The translations under genes were made by a program, and so were the position numbers. 33,481 nt of DNA. It comes from Oscillospiraceae bacterium. GTDB taxonomy: Bacteria; Bacillota; Clostridia; Oscillospirales; CAG-272. The stretch spans positions 1 through 33,481 of the forward strand of contig SVRA01000010.1 in NCBI GenBank assembly GCA_015065075.1. Reading direction: 5' to 3'. A model generated the notes under the pieces. The model was not told the DNA's origin, searched no databases, and saw only the letters and a list, made by a program, of their open reading frames with translations. This document shows, in pieces, positions 1-8,851 of the stretch. The number at the start of each line of letters is the position of its first letter. Positions within the stretch are counted from its first letter, which is position 1.

Positions 1-312
1 GAAAAGGGCGAGATAAATCCCGTGAGAAGCGGATTTATTCTCGGCAACAAGGATATTTTGTCCGCGGCAAGCGCCGATATGGACAAAAAGATACTTGCCG
101 GCATCTCGGTAAACAAGGACGGAGAGATCACAGGCAAAGCCGCGGTCAGCGACGAGCAGTTGGCGGGTATTGAAGATTCCCTGCACGCCTCGATAATCGG
201 CACGGCAAGATCGATGTATTCGGGCAAGGCTCCGCGCACTCCTTCAAAGGAAGCGTGTGGGTTCTGCTCCATTCGTTCGTCCTGCCCGTCGGCATACAAG
301 GAAAAGCATTAA
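1..312 (+). CDS. addB: AddB, ATP-dependent helicase/nuclease subunit B, C-terminal fragment
   Basis: Only the last 103 residues are present; the reading frame is open to base 1, so the 22..312 ORF start is not the real start. The tail contains CGFCSIRSSC, the C-x2-C-x5-C cluster that with one upstream Cys holds the 4Fe-4S cluster in the AddB C-terminal nuclease domain. AddB is the Chi-recognising, nuclease-bearing partner of AddA in the double-strand-break end-resection complex of Bacillota. It is followed 16 bp later by addA, which fits an addBA operon. The identification rests on the Cys motif and this neighbour. Confidence 0.9.
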   Translation, partial: EKGEINPVRSGFILGNKDILSAASADMDKKILAGISVNKDGEITGKAAVSDEQLAGIEDSLHASIIGTARSMYSGKAPRTPSKEACGFCSIRSSCPSAYKEKH

Positions 313-328
313 TTAACCGGAGGATTTT

Positions 329-3300
329 ATGAAATTTACTAAAGCACAACAAGCGGCTATGAATGCTCGCGGGCAAACTCTGCTCGTCAGCGCCGCCGCA
401 GGCTCCGGCAAAACCTTTACACTTACACAAAGAATAATTAAAAGAATAATTGAAGAAGGAGTTGACATTTCAAGTCTTCTCATCGTCACGTTTACGCGCG
501 CCGCCGCGGGCGAGCTGAGGTCGAAGATATCCAAGGCTCTTGCCGAGGCGATCGCAGAACACCCTGACGACAAGCACCTGCAAAGGCAGATGCTCAAGCT
601 CGGAAGCGCGCATATCAGCACCATAGACTCGTTTTTCTCCGATCCCGTGCGAGCGAATTTTGAAAAGCTGGGACTTCCCGCTTCAATGAGGCTTTCCGAC
701 AAGGCAGAGCTCTCTCCTCTGCAGGAGGAGGTCATGAAGGAGGTCTTGGAGGGATTTTTTGAGCGCTGCGACGGGTTTTCGGACGGAAATTTGTCCTCCG
801 TAGGATACAGGAGCTTATTTTCGGATCTCGTTGGTATAATCTCGGTTGCCAGAGACAGCTCGGCACTGATCCCGACGCTGCTGAAGATATACGGCAAGCT
901 CATTACCGCGCCCGAGGGCATCGGTCAGCTCAAAAAGCACGCCGAACGAATGCAGAGATCGGCTTCGCTCGACTTTCTCGAGACCGACGAGGGCAGTATC
1001 GTTCGCGCAGAGCTTTGCTCCCTGCTCGGATACATAGCGTCGACCTTTGAAAAATGCTGTGACGATATGGCAACCGATCCCGTTCTGCGCGAAAAATATA
1101 TTCCCTGCTTTGCCGCAAACGCCGAGCTTTGCCGTTCGCTTTTGAGGGTCACGGAGAGTGAGAATTACGAATCGGTACGCTCTGCGTTCGCCGATTACGC
1201 TCCCGAACGGATACCCTCGCTGAAAAAGGGCGAAAGCACCGAGATCAGCGAATACTACAAAAACCTTCGCGGCAAAAAGCTAAATCCCACGATCAAAAAC
1301 GGGGCAAAGGAGCTTCTTTACGCCGAGCCCGCCGAAATATCGTCGTGGTACGAGCAAGCTGCAAGGCTCTGTCTATTGATTTTTGACATTCTTGCCGAAT
1401 ACGAGCGCCGCTACTCCGAGGAAAAGCTGAGCCGCGGACTTTGCGAATTCTCGGATATGCCCAAATTTATGCTCCGCTTGCTTCAAAACGAGGACGGCTC
1501 GCCCTCCGAATACGCGAAGTCGATATCGGCTGATTTTAACGAGGTATATATTGACGAATATCAGGACGTCAACGAGATACAGGACCGAATTTTCGAGATC
1601 ATCGGCGGCTCTCATCGCTTTATGGTGGGCGATATCAAGCAAAGCATTTACGGATTCCGAGAGGCAGAGCCCTCGATCTTTGCAGGCTACCGAAGAAGCT
1701 TTGCTCCGTACGACGAAAACGCACCTGAAGATCGTGGCGGAAGCACTATATTTATGTCAAACAATTTCAGGTGTGACGAAAACGTGGTGAAATTCACAAA
1801 TCTCGTTTGCTCCAAGATATTTTCCGCCTTCTCGGAAAGCATCGGCTACACCAAGGACGACGATCTTATCTTTTCCAAGGAAAAGCCCTTTGAGGATTAC
1901 CAAAGTCCCAAGGTCACAGTCGATCTCATTCAACCCGCACAAGCCGAAGACGAAGAGGACGAGGACAGTCCGTCAGCTCCCGCAGGCAATCTTTACGACG
2001 AGGCGATAGTTGTGGCAAACGAGATCGCAAGGCTCATCAGAGAGGGCAAAAAGGCGGACGGCACGCCAATTCGCGCCTCCGATATAGCCGTGCTCGTTCG
2101 AAGCCACTCCCACGCGAAGCCTCTTATCGCAAATCTCAATAAGCTTAACGTGAAATGCTCGACCTCGTCAAAGAGCGCACTTTTCGACGGAGAGGAAATG
2201 AGGCTTTTGATCGATCTTCTCTCGGTCATCGACAACCCGAGGCGCGATGTGCCGCTATGTCACGTTCTTACGGCGGCGCTCGGAGAGGCGGACGCGCTGT
2301 TCTCGCTTGAGGAGATCGTTGTCGTACGCCGTCACGCGCCTGCGTCAAAATCGTTATTCGACGCTGTTCTTGACTACGTCGGAGAGGACGTTGACTCATC
2401 GATCGCAAAAAAATGCCGCGAATTTGCCTGCGACCTTCAAAGACTGCGCGAGATCTCGTCGAAGCTTTCCGCCGACAAGCTGCTCCGCGTGATCGGTGAT
2501 CACGAGAAGTATCAGGCGGTGTGCTCGGGCGAGGCATACACCTATCTTTACGATTGCGCTTGCAAATACGTGAAGAGCTCTTGGAACGGTCTTTACGCTT
2601 TCCTTTCCTACTTCAAAAAGCTTATAGAAAAAGGCGAATCGGGCGCAGAGCCCGTAAAATCCGACCCCGACAGCGTCACGATCATGTCGATACATCAGTC
2701 AAAAGGATTGGAGTTCAACACCTGCTTTTTGTTCGGTCTCGCCAAGCAATTCAGCACGGAGGATTCAAAATCTCCGCTGTTGTTTACCAAGGAGCTCGGC
2801 ATCTCGCCAAAGCTTCCGCCAAGAGAGGACGAAAACGGCGATCGACTCGACGCTATACGCGTGCGCTACAAAAACAATCTGCTTTTCCAATCCGCCAACA
2901 AGCTGATCAAGCGCAAGCAGCTTGAGGAGGAGGCGAGGATCTTCTACGTGGCGCTGACGCGAGCACGAGAAAGGCTTTATCTCAGCGCAACTCTCAACAA
3001 GCCGATCCCCGAATATTTCGCGGAAATAGCAAACAATGCCGACAAGGCTTACGGCATCAGATCCTCCAAAAATTACGTCCGTCAGACTCTGCTTGCGCTC
3101 TCGGAATATTGTGACTGTGACAAAGACGGAATTTTTGAGATCAACGCCTTCGACAAGGGCAAAAACACTCTCGTCTCTCCGCTTGGAAGGTCGGCTTCTC
3201 GCTCCGACTCTGCGGCCGCCGACGAATATTCCAAGGAGCTGGCTATTTTGCTCTCTCAAAAGAATGCGATGAGCGACGAGGAAAAGATACTTGCTATGAT

Positions 3301-4057
3301 CCCCGCAAAAGTGGCTGCCTCCAAGGTCTCGCCCTCTATGCTTGACGACAGCGTTTTCATTCCTGTTCCCACGGGAGAAGCGTTTGCGATCGGCGAGGAC
3401 GATCCGAGCGAGCAGGATCGCGACGACGCAATTCAGATAAAGCGCAGAATAGACCTTATGCGCTCACGCAAGGTCAGCTTTGACGATCTGCTTGAGGTCA
3501 ACAAGAAGCCCACCGCCGCCGAGCGAGGAACGGCAACTCATCTGTTCTTACAATACTGCGACTATCAGTACGCGGCTGAAAACGGCATCGATGCCGAGAT
3601 CGACCGCTTGCGCGAGAAGCGTTTTATCAGCAACCGAGTCGCCGAGACGATAAATCGCAGGCAGCTTTCGGGATTTTTTGAAAGCGAATTGTTCGGCTTC
3701 ATAAAAAATGCCAAGAAGATCCACCGAGAATTCCACTTCCGTATGTTCCGCCCTGCCGCCGATTTTACCGAGGACAAGCGAACCAAAAAGCTGGTTTCGG
3801 ATAAAAAGATCTTCGTTCAGGGCTCTATCGACCTTATTATTGAGGGCGCCGACGGAGAACTGATCCTTTGCGACTACAAGACCGACAGAATATCGCCCGA
3901 GCAAAAGGCTGACCATGCACTTCTCGTTGCAAGTATGCGGGAAAAGCACGGATATCAGCTTGGAGAATATCGACACGCGGTTGAACGGATCTTTGGTAAG
4001 GCACCCTCAAAGGTGTTTATCTACTCGGTTCCGATTGGAAGGATAATCGAGCTTTAA
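329..4057 (+). CDS. addA: AddA, ATP-dependent helicase/nuclease subunit A
   Basis: This 1242-residue protein has the normal AddA length. It is a UvrD/Rep-type SF1 helicase with Walker A AAAGSGKTFTL near residue 23, Walker B/motif II VYIDEYQD near 410, motif III-like MVGDIKQSIYGFR, motif V IMSIHQSKGLEF near 785 and motif VI FYVALTRARERLYL near 870. The C-terminal RecB-like nuclease carries GSIDLIIEG and LCDYKTDR. AddA unwinds and degrades double-strand ends with AddB to load RecA. The ATG at 329 is preceded by a GGAGGA ribosome site. All key helicase and nuclease motifs look intact. A strong hairpin follows directly after the stop. Confidence 0.97.
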   Translation: MKFTKAQQAAMNARGQTLLVSAAAGSGKTFTLTQRIIKRIIEEGVDISSLLIVTFTRAAAGELRSKISKALAEAIAEHPDDKHLQRQMLKLGSAHISTIDSFFSDPVRANFEKLGLPASMRLSDKAELSPLQEEVMKEVLEGFFERCDGFSDGNLSSVGYRSLFSDLVGIISVARDSSALIPTLLKIYGKLITAPEGIGQLKKHAERMQRSASLDFLETDEGSIVRAELCSLLGYIASTFEKCCDDMATDPVLREKYIPCFAANAELCRSLLRVTESENYESVRSAFADYAPERIPSLKKGESTEISEYYKNLRGKKLNPTIKNGAKELLYAEPAEISSWYEQAARLCLLIFDILAEYERRYSEEKLSRGLCEFSDMPKFMLRLLQNEDGSPSEYAKSISADFNEVYIDEYQDVNEIQDRIFEIIGGSHRFMVGDIKQSIYGFREAEPSIFAGYRRSFAPYDENAPEDRGGSTIFMSNNFRCDENVVKFTNLVCSKIFSAFSESIGYTKDDDLIFSKEKPFEDYQSPKVTVDLIQPAQAEDEEDEDSPSAPAGNLYDEAIVVANEIARLIREGKKADGTPIRASDIAVLVRSHSHAKPLIANLNKLNVKCSTSSKSALFDGEEMRLLIDLLSVIDNPRRDVPLCHVLTAALGEADALFSLEEIVVVRRHAPASKSLFDAVLDYVGEDVDSSIAKKCREFACDLQRLREISSKLSADKLLRVIGDHEKYQAVCSGEAYTYLYDCACKYVKSSWNGLYAFLSYFKKLIEKGESGAEPVKSDPDSVTIMSIHQSKGLEFNTCFLFGLAKQFSTEDSKSPLLFTKELGISPKLPPREDENGDRLDAIRVRYKNNLLFQSANKLIKRKQLEEEARIFYVALTRARERLYLSATLNKPIPEYFAEIANNADKAYGIRSSKNYVRQTLLALSEYCDCDKDGIFEINAFDKGKNTLVSPLGRSASRSDSAAADEYSKELAILLSQKNAMSDEEKILAMIPAKVAASKVSPSMLDDSVFIPVPTGEAFAIGEDDPSEQDRDDAIQIKRRIDLMRSRKVSFDDLLEVNKKPTAAERGTATHLFLQYCDYQYAAENGIDAEIDRLREKRFISNRVAETINRRQLSGFFESELFGFIKNAKKIHREFHFRMFRPAADFTEDKRTKKLVSDKKIFVQGSIDLIIEGADGELILCDYKTDRISPEQKADHALLVASMREKHGYQLGEYRHAVERIFGKAPSKVFIYSVPIGRIIEL

Positions 4058-4070
4058 TTTCAAACAAAGC

Positions 4071-4104
4071 AAAAGCCATCGCCTCATTTGAGGCGATGGC
4101 TTTT
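4071..4104. terminator. Bidirectional intrinsic terminator between addA and eno
   Basis: A near-perfect stem (AAAAGCCATCGCCTC / GAGGCGATGGCTTTT, loop ATTT) sits between the convergent addA and eno stops. The A-tract on one side and T-tract on the other let it act in both directions. Confidence 0.92.
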
Positions 4105-4109
4105 GTTTA

Positions 4110-5429
4110 TTAACATTGGTCGCCGCAATAGGTCGTCGCCGTAGGCCTTACGCCGTCGGGCTTTTGACCGTAGGTCGCCGAGTGACCGAGTGACGCTTCG
4201 ATGCGTAAAAGTCGGTTATACTTTGCCACTCGGTCGCTTCGGCAAGGCGCGCCCGATTTTATAAAGGGCGCGCCAAGCCCGACGGCGAGGTCAGCGATAG
4301 TCGTATCCTCGGTCTCGCCCGAACGGTGAGACAAAATATACGAATATCCTGCAGATGCGGCTATATTCGTCACGCCGATGACCTCGGACAAGCTTCCTAC
4401 CTGGTTTGGCTTTACCAGGATCGCGTTTGCCGCGCCGACCTCTATTCCCCTCTGAAGTCTTGACGGTGCGGTAACGAACAGGTCGTCGCCCACGAGCATT
4501 ACGCGATCACCGAGTCTTTCAGTGATGACTCGCCAGCCCTCAAAATCGCGCTGGTCGAGGGGGTCCTCGATAGAAATTATCGGATATTCGCGTGTCAGCC
4601 CTTCGTAATAGTCTATCAGCTCTTCTCTGCTCATCTCCTTGTTGCGCTTGGGGAGTTTATAGGTCTTGGTCTCCTCGTCGTACCATTCGCTTGACGCTAC
4701 GTCGAGCGCGAGCTTGACCGTATCGGTATCATATCCTGCCGCATTTATCGCCTCACAGAGATATTGGAGCGCCTGCTCGTCGGAGTCAAGGCTTGGGGCA
4801 AAGCCTCCCTCGTCGCCCACGGCGGTGGAAAGCTTTTTATCCTTCAATATTTTACCTAAAGCGTGGTAGATCTCGCTTCCCATTCGCAGAGCGTCGGCAA
4901 ACGAGGGCGCACCCGTGGGAACGATCATAAACTCCTGTATCTCGACGTTATTGGATGCGTGCGCGCCTCCGTTAAGCACGTTCATCATCGGGATCGGCAG
5001 TCTTGACGCTCTCGCGCCTCCTATCCAGCGAAACAGCGGAACTCCGTAGGCGTTGGCGCAGGCTCTTGCCGCCGCGAGCGAAACTGCAAGGATCGCGTTA
5101 GCGCCAAGCTTGGATTTGTTTTCCGTGCCGTCAAGCTCGATCATCAAACGGTCGATCGTGGATTGCTCGGACGCATATACCCCCACGAGCTCGGGCGAGA
5201 TCAAGCGGCAGATATTATTCACCGCCTCGAGCACTCCCTTGCCGCCGTATCTGCTGCTGTCCCGATCTCTTTTCTCACAAGCCTCGTATATGCCCGTTGA
5301 CGCGCCCGAAGGCACGCTTGCCACTCCTATCGTGCCGTCGGACAAGACAACGGTGGCTTCAACTGTCGGGTTGCCTCGGGAATCGAGTATTTCTCTTCCC
5401 GTGCATTTGACTATCTGCGGTTTTATCAT
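4110..5429 (-). CDS. eno: Enolase (phosphopyruvate hydratase)
   Basis: The 439-residue protein interconverts 2-phosphoglycerate and phosphoenolpyruvate in glycolysis, normally as a cytosolic Mg-dependent oligomer. It begins with the enolase N-terminus GREILDSRGNPTVEATVVL and keeps GDEGGFAPS, the metal ligands in LALDVASSE, SIEDPLDQ and VGDDLFVT, the catalytic Lys in LVKPNQVGS, the loop LSHRSGETEDT and IKSGAPCRSDR. The C-terminal tail after the last helix (ending CGDQC) looks lineage-specific. A terminator separates it from the upstream glycogen operon, so it must have its own promoter in 5430-5493, although I could not pick one confidently. A short GGAT ribosome site lies just upstream of the ATG. 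Confidence 0.98.
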   Translation of the reverse strand: MIKPQIVKCTGREILDSRGNPTVEATVVLSDGTIGVASVPSGASTGIYEACEKRDRDSSRYGGKGVLEAVNNICRLISPELVGVYASEQSTIDRLMIELDGTENKSKLGANAILAVSLAAARACANAYGVPLFRWIGGARASRLPIPMMNVLNGGAHASNNVEIQEFMIVPTGAPSFADALRMGSEIYHALGKILKDKKLSTAVGDEGGFAPSLDSDEQALQYLCEAINAAGYDTDTVKLALDVASSEWYDEETKTYKLPKRNKEMSREELIDYYEGLTREYPIISIEDPLDQRDFEGWRVITERLGDRVMLVGDDLFVTAPSRLQRGIEVGAANAILVKPNQVGSLSEVIGVTNIAASAGYSYILSHRSGETEDTTIADLAVGLGAPFIKSGAPCRSDRVAKYNRLLRIEASLGHSATYGQKPDGVRPTATTYCGDQC

Positions 5430-5493
5430 AATTTATATCCAACCTTTCTTTATTTCTATATTAGTATTATTTTGCCGTTCGAAATAAATTATG

Positions 5494-5540
5494 CGAAAAA
5501 AGAAACGTCCCCGTTCTTATTTTTAGAAACGGAGACGTTT
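5494..5540 (-). terminator. Intrinsic terminator of the glycogen operon
   Basis: Read on the minus strand, AAACGTCTCCGTTTC pairs with GAACGGGGACGTTT across an A/T-rich loop and is followed by CTTTTTT. It starts 5 bp after the stop of the last operon gene and insulates eno. Confidence 0.9.
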
Positions 5541-5545
5541 TCATT

Positions 5546-6790
5546 TTAAATATTCATCGTTTTAATGAATTCGGTCTTTATCTCGGCTGCAAACTCTACC
5601 GAACCAAAGCAGAAGATCAGTTTTTCGTTCTTGCCAAGCTCCACAAGTTCTTTCGCCGCTTCCTTTGATGTTTTGCAGCCGATCACATTCTCTGTGGGCA
5701 GGTCTTCCTGCGTTTCGCCCCCCACAAGAACGATATTATTCAATTTTCTGCCTGAAAATGCGGATAAAAGATTTTTGAGGTTTGCTTTTGGGTCGGGAGA
5801 CACAACTAGCGAAAAGCTTTCGCACTCGCCCCAGATCTCGTCCGCGGTCTTAAGCATCTGGATCAATTCTTCCCTCACTCTTGCCGAATCGGCTACTATT
5901 ATAGGCGATGCCGATATTATTTCAAAGCAACGGGAATCCGCAACCGACGAAATCCCCTCAAAAATTCCGCTCCACGGCATTTTTACGCCTCCGCGACGCA
6001 AAGCCAGCGCCGACTCGACTGCAGTGATAACACAATCCCTCAAAATGTACGACGGACTGCGCAGGGTATACCCTTCCTTACCGCCATAATTAAATGTCAA
6101 TTTTCGGGGAGAGATATCAGTCAATTCAAACTGTGCTTTCACGGGAATATAGAGTCTTACTCCACTTATAGCGCACGCCTGCGAGATCTTATTATACACG
6201 TCGCTTCGCTGATTTCCGCTTACGACCTCGCGAGTGCCTCGGCGGATAACGTCACACATGGTTTTTATCTTCTCGGCTGCTCCGCCACCCTCGTAGACGG
6301 TTGGGACAACGATGAGATCGTACGGTGCACATATTGCGTCGAGCGCCATACCGTCCTTTGAAAGTCCCTCTAAAATAACGTACTCACATGCCTCGAGCTT
6401 ACACATCAGAAGTCCGAGAGCCAAAACCATTTCTTCTCTCGTATACATATCGTCGGGATCGTTTTTGGCCACGCTTTTGAGTGCGGTGACCGATTTATTG
6501 TAGGTCTCGATACCTGCAATTTCACCGTTCAGAAGAATTGAGCTTCTCGAATCAAAATCGAAGCAGCTCATAATGCGCCCAACGCTATGCTCCGAGCTTT
6601 TAATGATATTCTCAAGCAAAACTGCACAAGCGTGGCCTGCACCCCCGTCGGGAACACAAATATATCTTGTGCCGACGTTTATTCTGCCGAGGCGCTTGCA
6701 GAGATCTGCTATTCTTTTTTGGGAAATATCGGTGGGGGTTTTTGCGGGAGAAAAGCTATTCATATATTTCAGAGAATTTGAATATTTCAT
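5546..6790 (-). CDS. Degenerate FolC-like (Mur ligase fold) protein, probable pseudoenzyme
   Basis: This 414-residue protein follows the folylpolyglutamate/dihydrofolate synthase (FolC) layout along its length. It has the N-terminal 'YSNSLKYMNSF...KRIADLCKRLG', the first-strand region 'RYICVPDGGAGHACAVLLENII', the segment 'SSILLNGEIAG', a middle 'YVILEGL...LDAICAP', and a C-terminal 'WSGIFEGIS...IIVADSA'. The equivalents of the FolC ATP loop GTNGKGS, the GLDH motif, the carbamylated-Lys segment and DGAHN are replaced, so folate ligation is unlikely. Its start overlaps the GH13 stop by 4 bp (ATGA), implying translational coupling as the last gene of the glycogen operon. The family assignment is by eye; the true function is unknown. 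Confidence 0.7.
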   Translation of the reverse strand: MKYSNSLKYMNSFSPAKTPTDISQKRIADLCKRLGRINVGTRYICVPDGGAGHACAVLLENIIKSSEHSVGRIMSCFDFDSRSSILLNGEIAGIETYNKSVTALKSVAKNDPDDMYTREEMVLALGLLMCKLEACEYVILEGLSKDGMALDAICAPYDLIVVPTVYEGGGAAEKIKTMCDVIRRGTREVVSGNQRSDVYNKISQACAISGVRLYIPVKAQFELTDISPRKLTFNYGGKEGYTLRSPSYILRDCVITAVESALALRRGGVKMPWSGIFEGISSVADSRCFEIISASPIIVADSARVREELIQMLKTADEIWGECESFSLVVSPDPKANLKNLLSAFSGRKLNNIVLVGGETQEDLPTENVIGCKTSKEAAKELVELGKNEKLIFCFGSVEFAAEIKTEFIKTMNI

Positions 6791-8730
6791 CTCGGCACTT
6801 CCTTTAAAATCATTGCACTGTCAGCTCTTACTGTCATTTCATCGTTATATCTCTCGCCGCTTATAAGGTCGATATAGGTTGAACCCTCGGGGATCTCAAA
6901 CCTAAAATCAGCACCTCTGTTAGCGACGGTTATTACGCGACTATCCTCTTTTTCACGGACGTATACGATCGCGCCGTTTTCGTGACTGACAACGTAAAAT
7001 CTTCCGCCGTCAAGCGCGCTTTCTTGCTTTCTTATTTCTCCGAGCTTGCGGTAATAGTCAAGCAGTTCTTTGCGGTGTGACTCATCCATCTTATGCCACG
7101 GGAAAGGCATACGGCAGAAGGGATCGCCGTATCCCTCCATACCGATCTCGTCGCCATAATAGACCGACGGGATACCGTACACGGTGAACTGAAGCGCGGC
7201 GGCGATCTTAAGCATTTCGATTCCATGACTTAACTGATCGCGGGAGAGCTTCTTGGTCGATTTGGCTTTATTATCGAGAAATTCGTCCTCGGCATCTCTG
7301 CCGAGTACGGTGAGGATACGGTCGGTATCGTGCGTACCGATAATATTCATCAATTTATGCGAAACGCAGGGCGGATACGAGGAATATATCTCGGTGAGTG
7401 TATTGTAAAGCGTTTCCTCATCTCCCCACTGGCAAAATGAGATTATCGCATTCTTCACGGGATAATTCATAACGCTGTCGAGCTGACTTCCTCTGAAATA
7501 GCGTCTTCTCTTGCCGTATGCGACCTTATCGGCGGCGTTTTCCCAGACCTCACCGATGATCACTGCATCAGAGTTGCTTGCTCTCTTTGCGCTGACTCGC
7601 AATTCGTCGAGAAATTCGTCGGAGAGCTCGTCCGCGACGTCAAGTCGCCAACCAACGATGCCACGGTCTATATATTTTTGAATTATACCGCCCTCACCCG
7701 TAAAATAGTGGCGGCAATCCTCATTTTCATGGTTAAGCTTGGGCAATATCTCTATTCCCCACCAAGATTCGTATTCATTGGGATAATTTCTGAAATTATA
7801 CCAATTACGCTTTGGCGAGTTGGGGTCGTTATACGCTCCGCCATCGCCGTATTTTTTATAACGGTTGAAATACACGCTATCGTCGCCCGTGTGGTTGAAA
7901 ACTCCGTCGAGAATGATACCGATGCCCTTTTCTTTCGCTTTTGCAACAAGGTTATCAAACGCTTCGTCTCCGCCGAACATCTCGTCTATACGCTCGTAAT
8001 TTGCGGTGTCGTATTTATGATTGGAATATGCCTCGAATATCGGGCAGAGGTATATGTAGGTTACCCCGAGTGAGCAAAGATAGTCGAGCTTTTCGGCAAC
8101 TCCCCACAAATTTCCACCAAAGAACATATTATTCTTCAGCGGCTGACCTGCATACTCCTGATATTGCGGAATGCCCTTTTCCCAGTCCTCATTAAGCACT
8201 GCATCCTCGCGGATCTTTATGCTTTTTGCCTTGTCGCTCTCTCCACGGAAAAATCTGTCCGTGAATATCTGATACATCACTCCCTTGCCGAAGCTGTCGG
8301 GGGTCTTGAAATCCTTTTCGTAGACAAGCATACGGAAGCGCGAGCCCGCCTTTTCGTTAAGCTCGAAATCAAAATTGTTATATGTATCGGTAAAAAGCGT
8401 ATTTAAGCCGCGAAGAAAGAGAAATTCGTAGTAAAATAGTCCTTGGTCTTCTCCTCGGCAGAGCGCCTTTGTATCAAGAGTACAGCAATATACGTCCTCT
8501 CTGTTGTCCGATCGGCAAAAATCCAAGGGGATATCAACGTCACATTCGCCGTCCCTACAGATGCGCAAAACTACTCCCGACGCGCCAAAGCGATGGGAAA
8601 CAGTCACCTCTATATCTATAATATCTCCGCACGGAAAAGCGCCGAGACCCGAAACGTCCTCGGCATTTATAAATTTACGTATCTGCACGGTGCCCGTGCT
8701 CTCTGCTTGTTGATAAAATTTTGGGAGCAT
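6787..8730 (-). CDS. GH13 alpha-glucan hydrolase (neopullulanase/alpha-amylase-like)
   Basis: This 647-residue cytosolic glycoside hydrolase has no signal peptide. An N-terminal beta-rich domain (about 1-140) precedes a GH13 barrel beginning VMYQIFTDRFFRG. The conserved regions are present: DGVFNHTG (275-282), GWRLDVADE with nucleophile Asp364, IIGEVWE with acid/base Glu394, and IIGTHDTDR with Asp468. The pattern MNYPVKNAII and the domain order resemble GH13_20 neopullulanase/cyclomaltodextrinase enzymes. It sits between glgP and the FolC-like gene, so it probably trims or debranches limit dextrins left by GlgP; that substrate is inferred. Its ribosome site is only a purine-rich stretch with no clear GGAGG. 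Confidence 0.92.
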   Translation of the reverse strand: MLPKFYQQAESTGTVQIRKFINAEDVSGLGAFPCGDIIDIEVTVSHRFGASGVVLRICRDGECDVDIPLDFCRSDNREDVYCCTLDTKALCRGEDQGLFYYEFLFLRGLNTLFTDTYNNFDFELNEKAGSRFRMLVYEKDFKTPDSFGKGVMYQIFTDRFFRGESDKAKSIKIREDAVLNEDWEKGIPQYQEYAGQPLKNNMFFGGNLWGVAEKLDYLCSLGVTYIYLCPIFEAYSNHKYDTANYERIDEMFGGDEAFDNLVAKAKEKGIGIILDGVFNHTGDDSVYFNRYKKYGDGGAYNDPNSPKRNWYNFRNYPNEYESWWGIEILPKLNHENEDCRHYFTGEGGIIQKYIDRGIVGWRLDVADELSDEFLDELRVSAKRASNSDAVIIGEVWENAADKVAYGKRRRYFRGSQLDSVMNYPVKNAIISFCQWGDEETLYNTLTEIYSSYPPCVSHKLMNIIGTHDTDRILTVLGRDAEDEFLDNKAKSTKKLSRDQLSHGIEMLKIAAALQFTVYGIPSVYYGDEIGMEGYGDPFCRMPFPWHKMDESHRKELLDYYRKLGEIRKQESALDGGRFYVVSHENGAIVYVREKEDSRVITVANRGADFRFEIPEGSTYIDLISGERYNDEMTVRADSAMILKEVPR

Positions 8731-8763
8731 CTTTTTTTCTTTCTTCGATCTGCTTTATTTTTA

Positions 8764-8802
8764 CCTTTCCCGAGGTAACGCGCAGCGCCACCTCGGGAAA
8801 GG
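8764..8802. other. Intergenic hairpin between glgP and the GH13 gene
   Basis: A perfect 13-bp stem, CCTTTCCCGAGGT / ACCTCGGGAAAGG, has a 13-nt loop. Neither strand has a clear T-run after it, so it is more likely a processing or stability element, or a leaky terminator, than a normal intrinsic terminator. Confidence 0.75.
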
Positions 8803-8851
8803 ATCAAAAAGCAAACCGACATTTATTAAAAATTTATGGTCTTTTCATCTA

